DNA of 64,000 bases from Turritopsis dohrnii (Eukaryota > Cnidaria > Hydrozoa > Anthoathecata > Oceaniidae), in NCBI GenBank assembly GCA_027922465.2, contig BQMF02000041.1, forward strand, positions 62,001 through 126,000. The letters run 5' to 3'. The notes below the pieces were generated by a model. The model saw only the letters and a list, made by a program, of their open reading frames with translations. It made no database searches and was not told where the DNA came from. Below are positions 54,415 to 64,000 of the stretch, one piece after another. Made by a program: the position numbers and the translations under genes. Numbering within the stretch: the stretch's first letter is position 1; each line of letters begins with the position of its first letter.

Positions 54415-54801
54415 CATGTCTATAAACAAACTTGGACACCTTTTGTTGGAGAAAAATTAGATAGAGCGATGCAGCCAGACAACAAAATGGACAAATATGC
54501 TGTGCGCTGTGGCGATTTTTCCAGAAGGTCAGAAAAGGTCATATGACATCTTCCACTTGGCAAGTCAGGGAAGTTTGCAAAAACAATATTTTATTTTCTA
54601 AAAGCTGACAAAGAAAACAAATTCAAAGTATTCGTCATTGGTAAAGTGGTAAACAAAAATTATGGCTTGAGGATGAAGGTTCCCTCACGGTTAACTTTCA
54701 CAGCAGAAGAAAAATACATCCAAATTCTTAAGGAAAGGCTTCCTAAATGTTGTAGCAAGAACGTATTAAACATTGTTTTAGAGTATAAAGAATATGTATA
54801 A
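54415..54801 (+). pseudogene. HIRAN-like domain ORF with one in-frame stop
   Basis: The frame encodes YKQTWTPFVGEKLDRAMQPD, NKMDKYAVRCGDF, then after a TGA HLPLGKSGKFAKTIFYFLKA and FVIGKVVNKNYGLRMKVPSR. The W-x-P-x-x-GE start, the N-x-x-DKYAV core and the (G)HLPL segment are the signature I associate with HIRAN-like domains in invertebrate proteins. HIRAN domains bind single-stranded DNA ends in proteins such as HLTF. The single stop stands where Gly is expected (GGA to TGA would be one change). The rest of the frame is intact to a natural TAA at 54799-54801. No flanking helicase domain is seen. Confidence 0.55.
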
Positions 54802-55525
54802 ACAAACCTTTTTTTCCACTTGTCTAGCCAACCATCCGATGCCTGAAATTTTTCACAGTTTAACTCTTTCGCGAAATGGAGAGGGAGCTTTTTCTTTTAT
54901 GAGGATGCCACTCACTGGGACATTTTCAGCTCATATGCGCCCAAAGCTCGTACGTATCAGCCTTCATTCGTTTTGTATTTGCATTCCCATTTTCTAAGAC
55001 TCGAAAATCTTTTTCTTGTTTTTTTTTTCCATGTTGAAAGAGTATTAGGCGGGATACCAAAGGATCGTGCAACTTCTCAGGAAGCTGAATGTACTTTTTT
55101 TTGGATGGGGTGCGAGCTTTGGCAAAATGATTGAATCTGATCCGTATGATAAAAGTAAACTCGAAAATCTTTACTGGCCTTCATATAAGCGTAAAAGGGA
55201 CTGGGTAATTAAATAAATTAGATGACGTCATCATCAAAAAAAATTTTTTTTTCATTTTTTTTGAAAAATTTTTTTTTTGCCCGACAGAAGGCCTCAAGAC
55301 AAACAAAAAATCTGCTTACAATTTTTTCATAACTTCACTTCAGCAAACGTTATAAGCATTTTAGTGAGCGATGACGTCATCGGTCAGTCTTTCCGAAAAA
55401 ATCGTCTATTTTCAACAAAAAACCGTATCAATAATAACGTTTGGCGTTATTACAAAGACAAAACAACTGTCTTATAAAGCTGGAAAACTAAGAAGACTAT
55501 TCATATACAATCTCATGATGTTATA
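54802..55525. other. No gene supported
   Basis: T-rich runs at 55020-55030 and 55240-55278. A protein-like but unassigned stretch lies near 55095-55200. Confidence 0.35.
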
Positions 55526-56343
55526 CAGTGTGTCCCAGAGAATTTCGGTCTGAGATTTTAACAAGCTATAACTTTTCACACATATATCAGATTTTAAAGA
55601 TTTTTACATCATTCGATAGCATCTCTTTCAAGGATTTTAAAAAAACCTATATTTTAAATAATTTAGTCCAACACCTTTCTAGTAAACAGGATTTCTTTAA
55701 ACTGTCACGGTCATTAACTCCTTAATGGTTAATAAAAGTAAGTTTTCACGTGCGATTATTCTTTTGTTTATTAAGAACTTGTCGCGGTGTTATTGAACAC
55801 ACTAAAATTATAATCTCATCACAAAGTTAAAAATTGTGAGACGGGGGCTTCTACAAACTTTTTTTGACATGAGCAATCTTTAGTTGCTACAAAAACTTTT
55901 CTCCTCTGAGATCCAGAGTCTATCAGAGTTGAGAAGTAAAATTGTTGACGCAGCAAATAATCTTAGACAAAATCAAAATTTTATTCGCCACTTAGCAAAT
56001 CGCTGTGTCCAGAGAAACGGGGGACATATTGAGGCAGCTTAAAGTTTTGTTTTCAATGACTCTTGTGTTTTACAGTCACTTGACTTGTTATTGTTTTTGA
56101 TAATGACCTTTGATAGCTATTATTGAAAGATGTGTTAATTAACCATTAAGAAGATGATTGGATTTTTTCATGGTAAAATTCTTAATTGTTTCTAAACTAA
56201 AAGGTTTTGGAGAACAAAATGTATATTTTAAAAATCTATGAATAAAATCCTATCGAATGGTGTAAAAATTGCTGAAATTTGATATATTTGTGAAAAGTTA
56301 TGGGCTTTTAAAATATCAGACCGAAATTCTCTGGGACACACTG
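55526..56343. mobile_element. Tc1/mariner-type non-autonomous element with ~200-bp TIRs
   Basis: TA (55524-55525) precedes CAGTGTGTCCCAGAGAATTT and the right end is its inverse, GGGACACACTG followed by TA (56344-56345). The inverted repeats extend about 200 bp (through AAAGATTTTTACATCATTCG), leaving a centre of about 400 bp with no transposase. The TA duplication and CAGT start fit Tc1/mariner. Confidence 0.9.
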
Positions 56344-56631
56344 TAGTAAGAAAATGAGCTCAAAACTACTTTAATTGGAGAGGTTTAAGCGAGACTAATA
56401 ATAGCGTTTTGATTGATTTTTTGACATTTTTGCTAATCCAAGCGTTTTTGTCTCGCTAAAATTTCTTCGATTAAAATAGATGCACAGAATAACAAAAGAA
56501 AAATGAATTTACTTTTGATATTTTATAGAGAACTATTAAGACAAAAGAAACAATCGCTATATCAATGGTTCACGTTGGTGGAAACTGGTAGAAACAAAAG
56601 GAATAATAGGAACAAAAAGATCAAATAATGT
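56344..56631. other. Spacer 3' of cysteine-rich gene
   Basis: No feature recognised. Confidence 0.3.
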
Positions 56632-57476
56632 CTAAATATCATTGGCGTCATCATCGTCACTTTCTTCGTCAGACTCTTCATAATCTGATTCTCCAAACAA
56701 TTCTCCGTCATCTACGCTCTCCTCATTAACACATTGTTCACAGCTACACATGTCTGTGCATTGGAGACCATTGGCTTTGCATGCACAGACTCTCGTTTTG
56801 CATCCTCCTTTGCATCCACAGGACACCAAATTAAGCATAGTATCGGGTGCTGGAGGGCGAAGCATCCATACGACTTCCAATTCTCCGTTTTCCATTTTCC
56901 AGCCATACTTAGACCCAGCTCGTTCTTCAAATTCTTCGACGGGTGAGGGAATCGTCGGCATCGGTTCAAGAGTCATTCTGACAATTGCCGTTGCATACGA
57001 CACTCGTTTTGCATGGCACAACAACGCATCAGCAGTTGGTGGCAATCGCTGTGGTTCTGGAGCCTTATCCTTTGAGATGAATTTTAAGTATCGAGCTTCG
57101 TCAACTTCAACTTATTTCTTCAAACCATACAGCTGGGTGACAAATTTCTGAAGTGCTGGAAAGAGCAAAGGGTTAAATACAAATGACTTGCCCAATTTTG
57201 CGAACGCTTTTAGAAACTCGTTATTCTCCAACATCTTTCTGAAAAGCTTGACTTTACCAAGACCATGAAAAGCGCTGGTGTAATCATTACCACTGAACGC
57301 GTGAAGGGCAGGAAGAGCACGGCAGCATTTGGTCCCGATACATTACATAGTAAACTAAACCAGAAGGTTGCAGTTGCACCAGACGTCTCCGAATCTCTCA
57401 GATTCTCAATATGATCGATGAAATTTGTGAAAAAGTCGTCATTCTCAAACAACGATTGAAAGTTTTCCCAATTGAC
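56632..57476 (-). pseudogene. Cysteine-rich TE-associated protein, C-terminal exon
   Basis: The exon begins after acceptor CTTGTAG with VNWENFQSLFENDDFFTNFI. It shifts frame near 57320, continues RALPALHAFSGNDYTSAFHG, then GKVKLFRKMLENNEFLKAFA, meets one stop (TAA after YGLKK), and resumes through LPPTADALLCHAKRVSYATA to a Cys-rich block (SCGCKGGCKTRVCACKANGL then CTDMCSCEQC). It ends with a long acidic tail. The LPALHAF-GxD-SAF motif followed by CGCK...C...CxC is a combination I know from multi-copy, unannotated proteins of cnidarians and other invertebrates, probably mobile-element derived. The Cys block resembles a CXC/tesmin-type metal cluster. Confidence 0.6.
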
Positions 57477-57645
57477 CTACAAGAAAAAAAGGTTTTCATT
57501 TATCAGTGTATTTGATTCAAGCATAAACTCGTGCCTCACAAGGGCGTAGTGTAATGTTAACTGATTAAGAGCTTGACACATGACTAACCTCTTTTAAACA
57601 ATTTAAAAACTCCTCAGAAGATTTGAACTTTTCAATGGTGACGCC

Positions 57646-58170
57646 TTAGTTCTCAGTTGCCCATTCGTCGAAGGATTGAAATCTCAGTTGGGTGATGGCA
57701 TTGTACAGGTACTGGTAAACACAACTTGCGTGATTGTAGTGTTTTCCATTTAGAAAACATTCCACGTTTCCTTTCCCTACAAAAGTAACAAACAATGATG
57801 GTTGAAGAATTCGAGGGCAAAATCCCTGAATCAATTGGTTTCGAATTGCATCATGTGCCAGTGATGTTTCGAGATGACGAACCTCATCATATGAAATACA
57901 ATGACCCAGACGATTAAGCCAATTGACTAACACTTTCGAACCAGTTTGGCGTTTGGTACAAAGAGCGATGACGGCATGTTTTGAAGTGCGGTGTTGTCCG
58001 TTATGCACATTATATATTATATCCTGGCAAATTGACGAAATTCAATTTTGGTTTTTAAGCCTTTTCCGATCAGCTGAAATAATAGACGCAATCAATGTTT
58101 CTAAGCAATGCGGTATGCAACTCTTATTTGCGATAAGTTCCTCTTCGACTGGTGGCCACTCGGTGTAAGT
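57646..58170 (-). pseudogene. Cysteine-rich TE-associated protein, middle exon(s)
   Basis: From about 58180 the minus strand encodes LTYTEWPPVEEELIANKSCI, RKRLKNQN with a stop, then SICQDIIYNVHNGQHRTSKH and LCTKRQTGSKVLVNWLNRLG, HCISYDEVRHLETSLAHD and a segment ending FQSFDEWATEN. The LNRLGH-x-x-SYDEV-x-x-LET-x-LA segment belongs to the same family as the 56632-57476 exon and precedes it in the expected order. One stop near 58035 breaks it. Confidence 0.6.
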
Positions 58171-58314
58171 TAGTTGCATGTTTTTCCACCGGTGTATAAA
58201 TTATTTTTTTCACTGGGTTAGCCAACGGGACGGATCATATTTTTGTACTGATTCAGGGGTGTTTGAAATAAACCAACAAACATAAAACGAACACAGTAAA
58301 GATAATTTAATCAC

Positions 58315-58532
58315 CTGATCTGCCCTTTTTCCTGGAAGACGATCTAATTTCAGTGCCATTCGCAATTTCCTCTTCATCATCAGATTCAGAAGTTTCGTTA
58401 TTATTCGGTTTTTCGATGCGCTTCAGTGTCTTTGGATGAACATATTTGTTCAAGCATTTCTGATAGAAGTGTAAACTTTCGTATGATTCCGAATCGACTA
58501 ATGATAGGATCCGTTCGTCTCGTCTTACAGTG
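58315..58532 (-). CDS. Cysteine-rich TE-associated protein, second exon
   Basis: Acceptor TTTTTCTAG, then HCKTRRILSLVDSESYESLH, FYQKCLNKYVHPKTLKRI and an acidic, Ser-rich stretch. Donor TCAG|GTGATT. The phase matches a GCA|GTAAGG donor for the preceding exon. The assignment to the same gene rests on order, strand and phase. Confidence 0.45.
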
Positions 58533-59041
58533 CTAGAAAAAAAGGGTCAAGAGCTTTTGTTTTCAACGGGTAAAAAGAAAGAAAACGATTTGCAGAATCA
58601 TACGGTGTGGAGCACAGGCTAGTGAAAATTTGGAGAAGGACTCGGGAAACTTCTCTTTCAATTTTGGCACACAAAATGGTATGAACAATCAGAATAATAC
58701 CATTGAAAGGCCAAGCCTTCACCTGACTGATAAGGAAAAAGAAGTTTTGGAAAATCAATACAAGCTCTTCTTTGAAAACTGAATGCAGAATCAGGCTATA
58801 TTTTTTGGTGTCCAGTTTCTTCCTTTGAGATTTGAGATTTTGAGATTGAGATGATACTACAATATTATTTTTTTCACACATATTATTAGCTTTACCGAAT
58901 GAACACCTTTTCTTATTAAAAAAAGCCAAAGATTTTATTCAATTCGAAAATACAACTAGACAGACAACTTCATTTCCTTGTGACAGGAAGATAAAACATA
59001 CATAAACAGAGGAATATAATTCGATAATTATCTTACCTTAC

Positions 59042-59257
59042 TGCAATAACTTTTTCTCGAGCATGAGTTGTGAAGCTTCGAAGTTTTTCGTTTTTTTCAT
59101 TTTTATCATCAAGATTAAAGATACAATATTCATCACTTTCATTTCTTTTTACTTTCTTTTTTTTTGGCGAAAGCGACAAACGCTTCGCCATTTTGTTCCT
59201 GAGCTTCAAACTTTTTTCATTTTTCACTTTTCGAATGTTTCTTAAGACGGGGGTCAA
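59042..59257 (-). CDS. Cysteine-rich TE-associated protein, first exon
   Basis: The ATG at 59257 opens 72 codons: MTPVLRNIRKVKNEKSLKLR, a Lys-rich run (SPKKKKVKRN), then YCIFNLDDKNEKNEKLRSFT and THAREKVIA with donor GCA|GTAAGG. A basic N-terminus followed by a KLRSFT segment fits the start of this family. The intron to the next exon would be about 510 bases. Confidence 0.45.
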
Positions 59258-59842
59258 ATGTGAAATAAGATTGCACCCTTAATTTGTATAAAAAAGTCTT
59301 AAAAATTCCATAAATCATTTTTATTAGTATATTCTTATTTGAGAAGTTTCAGAATATATCATTTTTTACCTTAATTGAATCAGAAAACAAACAAAATATC
59401 TTTTGTGTGTACTTAATGACCCCCGTCTATAATGACCGTTGAGAATCAAAACATTCGAATGATAATTCCAAAATATCGAGAAGCTTCGCAGTGAAACAGA
59501 CGCAATACACGGGTTGCAAAATAAGCGCATCTCCATAGAAACAACTCCATGTGAATTTAGCACAAAAATTTCGAGTAAACTTTCGATGTAAAATCTGTGG
59601 TGAAAGGATGTAGTAATGGTTCTTACAGACTTGGAACATAAATGATTCAATACGAAAAACATTAAATGATGGAAATAAATTCTTAGTTCGGTGTTGTAAA
59701 AACTTTTGAATGAACGTGCAAAATACAGAAGAAAATTGATATCAATGATGTTTTGTTTTTGTGTGTTGATATAACAATGTTGTTACTGGTTGTTAATGAT
59801 GATTGGTGATTAAATGCAGCAAAACATTGAAGCTGTGATTTC

Positions 59843-60750
59843 TACGATGGCCCTGAAGGCTCACTGCAACACGCAAAAAAACTTGTCACGCGCACAAATT
59901 TTTTTTCACGCAACCTATTTTTTTTACACGCAACTTTTAATTTTTTTTGCACGCGCACATTTTTTTGCACGCACAATTTTTTTTACGCGCACACAAGAAT
60001 TTTACTGCACGCACCGGAAAAACTGATATGCTGCACACGCTTAAAAAGAAATCTGGTCCTGTTTTTATGTACTATTTCGTGTATCAGTAACATCAAACTA
60101 CCACAAATCTTTCCCACGAGGAGAGACTTACTCAACTGAACTCACTGAAGTTCCCTTTTTGACTTTCATGACTGACTTTTATTAGGCAAAGAGATTGACA
60201 GGAATCTTGTCTTAGCGAAGGAAACAAGAAGAGAGGATGAACATATTGAATACAATCACAATCTAAGCTTTGACAGAGTTCTCTTTAAGGTTGACAGACT
60301 AATAAAGACACTGTGTTGAACAGCCAAGAAGGATAAGATCTCTAAGTTGCTGAACCCTTGGCCGAAATAGCTAGAAATCAAAGAATCTCTGCTAAAAGAT
60401 CTAGCCGATAAACAAGGTAAGCGACTGTCCGCCATATTGCTTTAGACTACCGCCAAGTGCTAGCGTGGTGAAAACAAGTCACGAAATTGCCTAAAATCCA
60501 TACCAGACCATCAGCAAGAGTGTTCCTTTTTATGGGGATTAAGATAATAAAAAAAATGCGTGCGTAAGAAAAAAAATGCACGTGAAAAAAAAATTGCGCG
60601 CGTAACAAAAATAACTGTGTGAAAATTTTTTAAAAAAGTTGCGCGCATAAAAAAAAGTTGCGCGCATGAAAAAAAAGTTGCGTGAAAAAAAATTTGTGCG
60701 CGTGACAAGTTTTTATGTGCGTGCTACAGTGAGCCTTCAGGGCCATCGTA
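59843..60750. mobile_element. Unclassified TIR element, TSD GATTTC, with ACGCGCAC iterons
   Basis: The left end TACGATGGCCCTGAAGGCTC and right end GAGCCTTCAGGGCCATCGTA are perfect inverted repeats. GATTTC flanks both sides (59837-59842 and 60751-60756), and the unsplit copy 1 shows GGTTTCAGTGC at the corresponding point. Each end carries arrays of ACGCGCACA-type motifs separated by A/T runs, facing in opposite directions. The 6-bp duplication does not match a superfamily I can name with confidence. An exon-like segment lies in the centre (60186-60416). Confidence 0.92.
60186..60416 (+). pseudogene. Exon-like segment inside the TIR element
   Basis: Acceptor TTTTATTAG and donor ACAAG|GTAAGC bound 231 bases. 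They read RNLVLAKETRREDEHIEYNH, then NLSFDRVLFKVDRLIKTL, with two stops later (TGA, TAG). The charged, helical character is protein-like. It may be a captured host exon or a piece of the element's own lost gene. Not recognised. Confidence 0.3.
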
Positions 60751-62090
60751 GATTTCAATGCAAAGGCGAAAATTTATTATTAATAGCCAAGCTGAAGATT
60801 TATTTTTATTGATATAGCCCAAATACAACTGAACTGAAAGTGAACTGGAAAGCACATGGATGTATAGTACAGCCATAAAGGAAACCTTTTTATGTGGTGT
60901 GGAGAACAACCAGTTCAACCAGTTTTGTAAATTCAAAGAGTATACATTACAAAAACTAGAAGTAAAAACGTGATGTTGTGTTATATGCAATAAGATGTTC
61001 AGAGTACCAATTACGTATAATATTTTAAAACGCAGGATTGTGATGCATAACTTGTGAAAGAATCCGGTCGAGTGTGCTTCCCTGGATAGTCATTTACTCT
61101 GACAACAGAAACATAATTTACTATGGATTTATTTCATGATCACGTATTACTGTTTTGATATACTGTATAGATATGTTTTGTAAAAATTAGTAATACTGTC
61201 AATTTTTGTTGTACAAACATGGAACATAAATCAAAACACAATCCAAAGCCAAAACACGAATTTCTACTTTCAGCTTTGTAGTGATTTAGTTATAGATGTG
61301 TATTTTCACTACCAAATTCTGTTGTTTTTTTCCACGAAGGTCATTTTAATCAGATAATAGATATTGAAGATATTCTTCAGGGCCTAAAGTTCCTGACAAT
61401 TTTCTGAGGTGCAGGACAAAATATTGAGTTAAAAATCAAAAATGAAACTTATTCTCTTTTTAATAAACATTGAGTATGAATAATCTTTTTTTGAATAGAG
61501 ATGTCTGAATTTAATTTTAAAAATTATCACTTTAAGGACATCTCTTTTTTGAAAATGAATTTTCTGTCCTAATTTGAAATGTTACGTATTATATATCACT
61601 TGTTAGTAGATATTTTGATTTCTTTAATTGTTGTCTACTGCAAAGTGTTTTTAGTACTAAAGTATATTAGTATTAAAATTAGGTTTGACAATTTTCTTTT
61701 GTAAACCTGTATTATACAAAATGTGATTGTATAATGTAAACTAATTTTATCCAAGTTATGAAAAGCAAGTGTTCTGTTGAATTATATTGTTTCCTTTGTT
61801 TTTATGGTTTATAAGCCTGTCCTTTAACTTGTCTTCTGCAGGAATATAGATCATTATGTTTATTATGATGTAATTCTTTGCACATTGATGTGGTTATTGA
61901 TATTCAGTTGTGTAAGAGGAAATATTAGTCGCATTTAGGTCTTTTAATTTTTAACTATGTCCATAGTAACTTCTCAGTCACTTTATATCACTTTTATATT
62001 ACTTTTTATCAATGTACCCATAATAATTGATAAAATGTTCACAACTTTGGGGAAATATATACAGTGGCATTTTTGTGAATCTTGTTTGAT

Positions 62091-62261
62091 AATCCTGTTT
62101 TGAACGACCCACTTTTTGATTTCTATCTCAAGGTATTGAATTAATGCTATTTTGCTGAATAACTTAAAATACTCGATGAAAAGCTCAGTTTCAAGAGCCA
62201 AAGGCTCGGTTGTTTCTGGCACCGTTTCACTTTTGATTTTTACTCGAAAAAAAATTCATTC
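62091..62261. other. Junction before the retroelement frame
   Basis: No feature recognised. The retroelement homology begins abruptly near 62290, so the 5' truncation point should lie in or just after this stretch. Confidence 0.4.
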
Positions 62262-64000
62262 GGTAAATTCTATTATATAATTTACGGAACGTTTTATTAT
62301 GCAACCCGTGTATTCTGCTTGTGGACGCTTCGAATGCTTTTAACTCACTAAACAGACAAGCCCTGCTACATAACGTTCAACATGTTTGTCCACCAATGGC
62401 AAAGTATGTTCGTAACTGCTACAGAACACCGTCGCGTCTCTTCGTTGCAGGTGGCAAAGAAATAGTGTCATCAGAAGGGACAACGCAAGGGGATCCTTTC
62501 GCAATGCCATCGTACGCTATTGGCCTTGCTCCTATGCTACCATTACTCAAAAGAGAACAAAAACAAGACGAACAAAATGACGCTGATGGAAATGTAAAAC
62601 AAGCCGCATACGCAGATGACATAGGGGGTGCAGGAATTTTAGAATCCCTTAAACCTTGGTGGGATAATATCGTTTCAACTGGTCCTCTATTTGGATATTT
62701 TCCGAAAGCTTCTAAGTCATGGCTTGTTGTAAAAGAGGACAAGTTTGAAGAAGCCAAAATACTCTTTGCTGATACGGGTATCAATATAACAACACAAGGA
62801 AGAAAATACCTAGGTGGATTCATCGGCAGAACAGACGAAATTAGAAACTACCAGAAAAAGCTGGTTGACGAATGGATCGTACAAGTAAAAACACTGGCAG
62901 AAATTGCGAAAAGTGAACCACAAGCAGTTTACACCGCATTCACTCACGGATTTCGACACAAGTTAAGTTACTTCCTACGAACAATACCAAACTTCTCCGA
63001 AGCCCTCCAAAGACTGGACGAAGTTATCGATACGAAAATGTTACCATCACTCTTGAATATTCGTCACATTTCGAAAGAAGAAAGAAAATTGATAAGCCTT
63101 CCATCCAAGTTTGGTGGTCTAGGAATAACAATATTCTCAGACCTATCAAGAACTGAATTTGAGAATTCAAAAAGAATATCATCTGATATTGCCAAAAACT
63201 GGAAGCTTCAACGAGAAACTCTTGAGGAGAAAACTTTTAGTATGAAGAAAATAAAACAGGAGATCAAGCTTGAAAAGAAGTTATCGTATGAGAGCATTCT
63301 TCAAGACCTTCAACATGCGATGACAAAGGAACAAAAACGTTCGAACGAAATTGCCAGAATGAAAGGGGCTTCGAGTTGGCTTACTGCAATTCCGAGAAAA
63401 GACGAGAACACTTTCCTGAACAAGAGAGAATTTCACGATGCAATCGGTCTCCGGTATCGATGGAATTTGAAGTACCTCCCGACAACATGCGCGTGTGGAA
63501 AGCAATTCACGATTGATCATGCCATGTCCTGCTCAAAAGGCGGTTACATACACCAACGACATGACGAAATACGCGATCTCATTGGAAAAATCGCTACAGA
63601 AATTTCATCCGATGTAGAGATTGAACCACACTTACAAGAACTAACAGGAGAATCGCTTCCACAAAGGTCGAATACGAAGCCTGAATCACGACTGGACCTG
63701 AGTATTCGAGGTTTCTGGCAACGAGGGGAACGGGCATTTTTCGATGTAAGGATTTTTAATCCATTCGCTCCAACCCATCGCAACCAAGACCTGAAGAAGC
63801 TTTTCAAAGGAAACGAACGAGAAAAGAAATTATCGTATGCTAGGAGAGTCTTGGAAGTGGAACACGGCTCCTTTTCTCCACTTGTCTTTACACCGTATGG
63901 CGGTTATGGCAGAGAGACAGACAAAGTTATCTCGGTGCTTGCAACTCGACTTTCAGAGAAAAGAGACATACAGTGCTGCTTGGTAGCGTCTTGGTTAAAT
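62262..64000 (+). CDS. Non-LTR retroelement polymerase with endonuclease-like C-terminus, partial
   Basis: A single open frame runs off the right edge with no stop over about 580 codons. It encodes reverse transcriptase motifs A (LLVDASNAFNSLNRQ), B (SSEGTTQGDPFAMP) and C (QAAYADDIGGAG) with the catalytic YADD intact. Later come a CACGKQFTIDHAMSCSKGG segment with His and Cys that could bind zinc, RHDEIRDLIGKIATEI, and RLDLSIRGFWQRGERAFFDV, a D...DV pattern like the PD-(D/E)xK endonucleases of R2-type elements. I know this RT plus HAMSCSKGG plus FFDVR architecture from multi-copy proteins in cnidarians and sponges; the clade is uncertain. The N-terminal part before motif A is missing, so this copy is 5'-truncated, yet its uninterrupted frame suggests recent insertion. 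Confidence 0.88.

Larger units (their letters stand above)
59642..62090 (+). repeat. 1.6-kb direct repeat, copy 2 (interrupted)
   Basis: Collinear with 52660-54270, beginning AATGATTCAATACG. It is split by the element 59843-60750. After the insertion it continues through GGTCGAGTGTGCTTCCCTGG to the end block TTTGGGGAAATATATACAGT. Local differences include an extra segment near 61350-61470. Confidence 0.8.

Noticed and set aside
58525..58929. 134-residue minus-strand ORF between Cys-rich exons
   Set aside because: It spans a probable intron and is Phe/Leu-rich without motifs. The splice-consistent exons 59042-59257 and 58315-58532 explain the region better.
52660..62090. LTR retrotransposon bounded by the 1.6-kb direct repeats
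   Set aside because: No gag, protease, integrase, primer-binding site or polypurine tract was seen, and the internal genes are on mixed strands. It is kept only as an open question.
62419..63807. Minus-strand ORFs opposite the right-edge retroelement
   Set aside because: They are shadows of the continuous plus-strand RT/endonuclease frame and have no domain features.

Overview
The window is eukaryotic and AT-rich. It carries spliced protein-coding genes with canonical GT-AG introns and a dense, nested population of transposable elements. There are no operons, ribosome binding sites, tRNA or rRNA genes, and no CRISPR array that I can see. The repertoire (an SMC1 gene, a 26-29-p/CFAD-type cysteine protease, DIRS, REL-endonuclease-like and RTE-like retroelements, hAT, PIF/Harbinger, pogo and mariner elements, THAP and LPALHAF-type cysteine-rich proteins) fits an invertebrate animal. 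An early-branching one such as a cnidarian is most likely, but this is inference; no species marker is present.

Two host genes can be built with confidence, arranged head to head about 4.2 kb apart. On the minus strand, the cohesin ATPase gene SMC1 begins at 26071. Its first two coding exons (25963-26071 and 9822-9898) are separated by a 16-kb intron full of mobile elements, and the rest of the gene lies beyond the left edge. On the plus strand, a complete nine-exon papain-family protease of 549 codons runs from 30240 to 46700. Its first intron is 9.4 kb and its last 3.9 kb, both loaded with repeats.

Region by region: 0-9.6 kb is three hAT-like elements with 5-bp target duplications plus a large inverted repeat. 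10.5-14.2 kb is a broken DIRS retroelement split by a hAT-like element that carries a zinc-finger ORF. 14.9-16.0 and 32.1-32.4 kb hold arrays of a 16-bp near-palindrome. 15.4-22.7 kb is bounded by inverted arms and contains a Harbinger MITE, an RTE-like reverse transcriptase split by a 1.7-kb insertion, and a Harbinger element inserted in the right arm. 27.5-29.05 kb is a terminal-inverted-repeat element with a spliced, broken gene. 36.5-39.1 kb is a second copy of the inverted-arm element, with a THAP ORF.

Right of the protease: 44.5-46.0 kb is a hAT-like element with two opposed iteron arrays. 49.0-49.9 kb is a small hAT element retaining the transposase C-terminus. 51.1-52.4 kb is a degraded pogo/Tigger transposase. 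Two roughly 1.6-kb direct repeats (52.66-54.27 and 59.64-62.09 kb) flank a block holding a HIRAN-like ORF, a mariner-type element and a minus-strand cysteine-rich gene. From 62.26 kb to the right edge one uninterrupted frame encodes the 3' part of a retroelement polymerase with an endonuclease-like C-terminus; it has the appearance of a recent copy.

The most informative observations are nested insertions whose boundaries are fixed by target duplications plus a restored reading frame or an empty site elsewhere in the window, and a recurrent class of CA...TG-ended elements with 5-bp target duplications. Repeat edges given without a target duplication are approximate, because they were aligned by eye.
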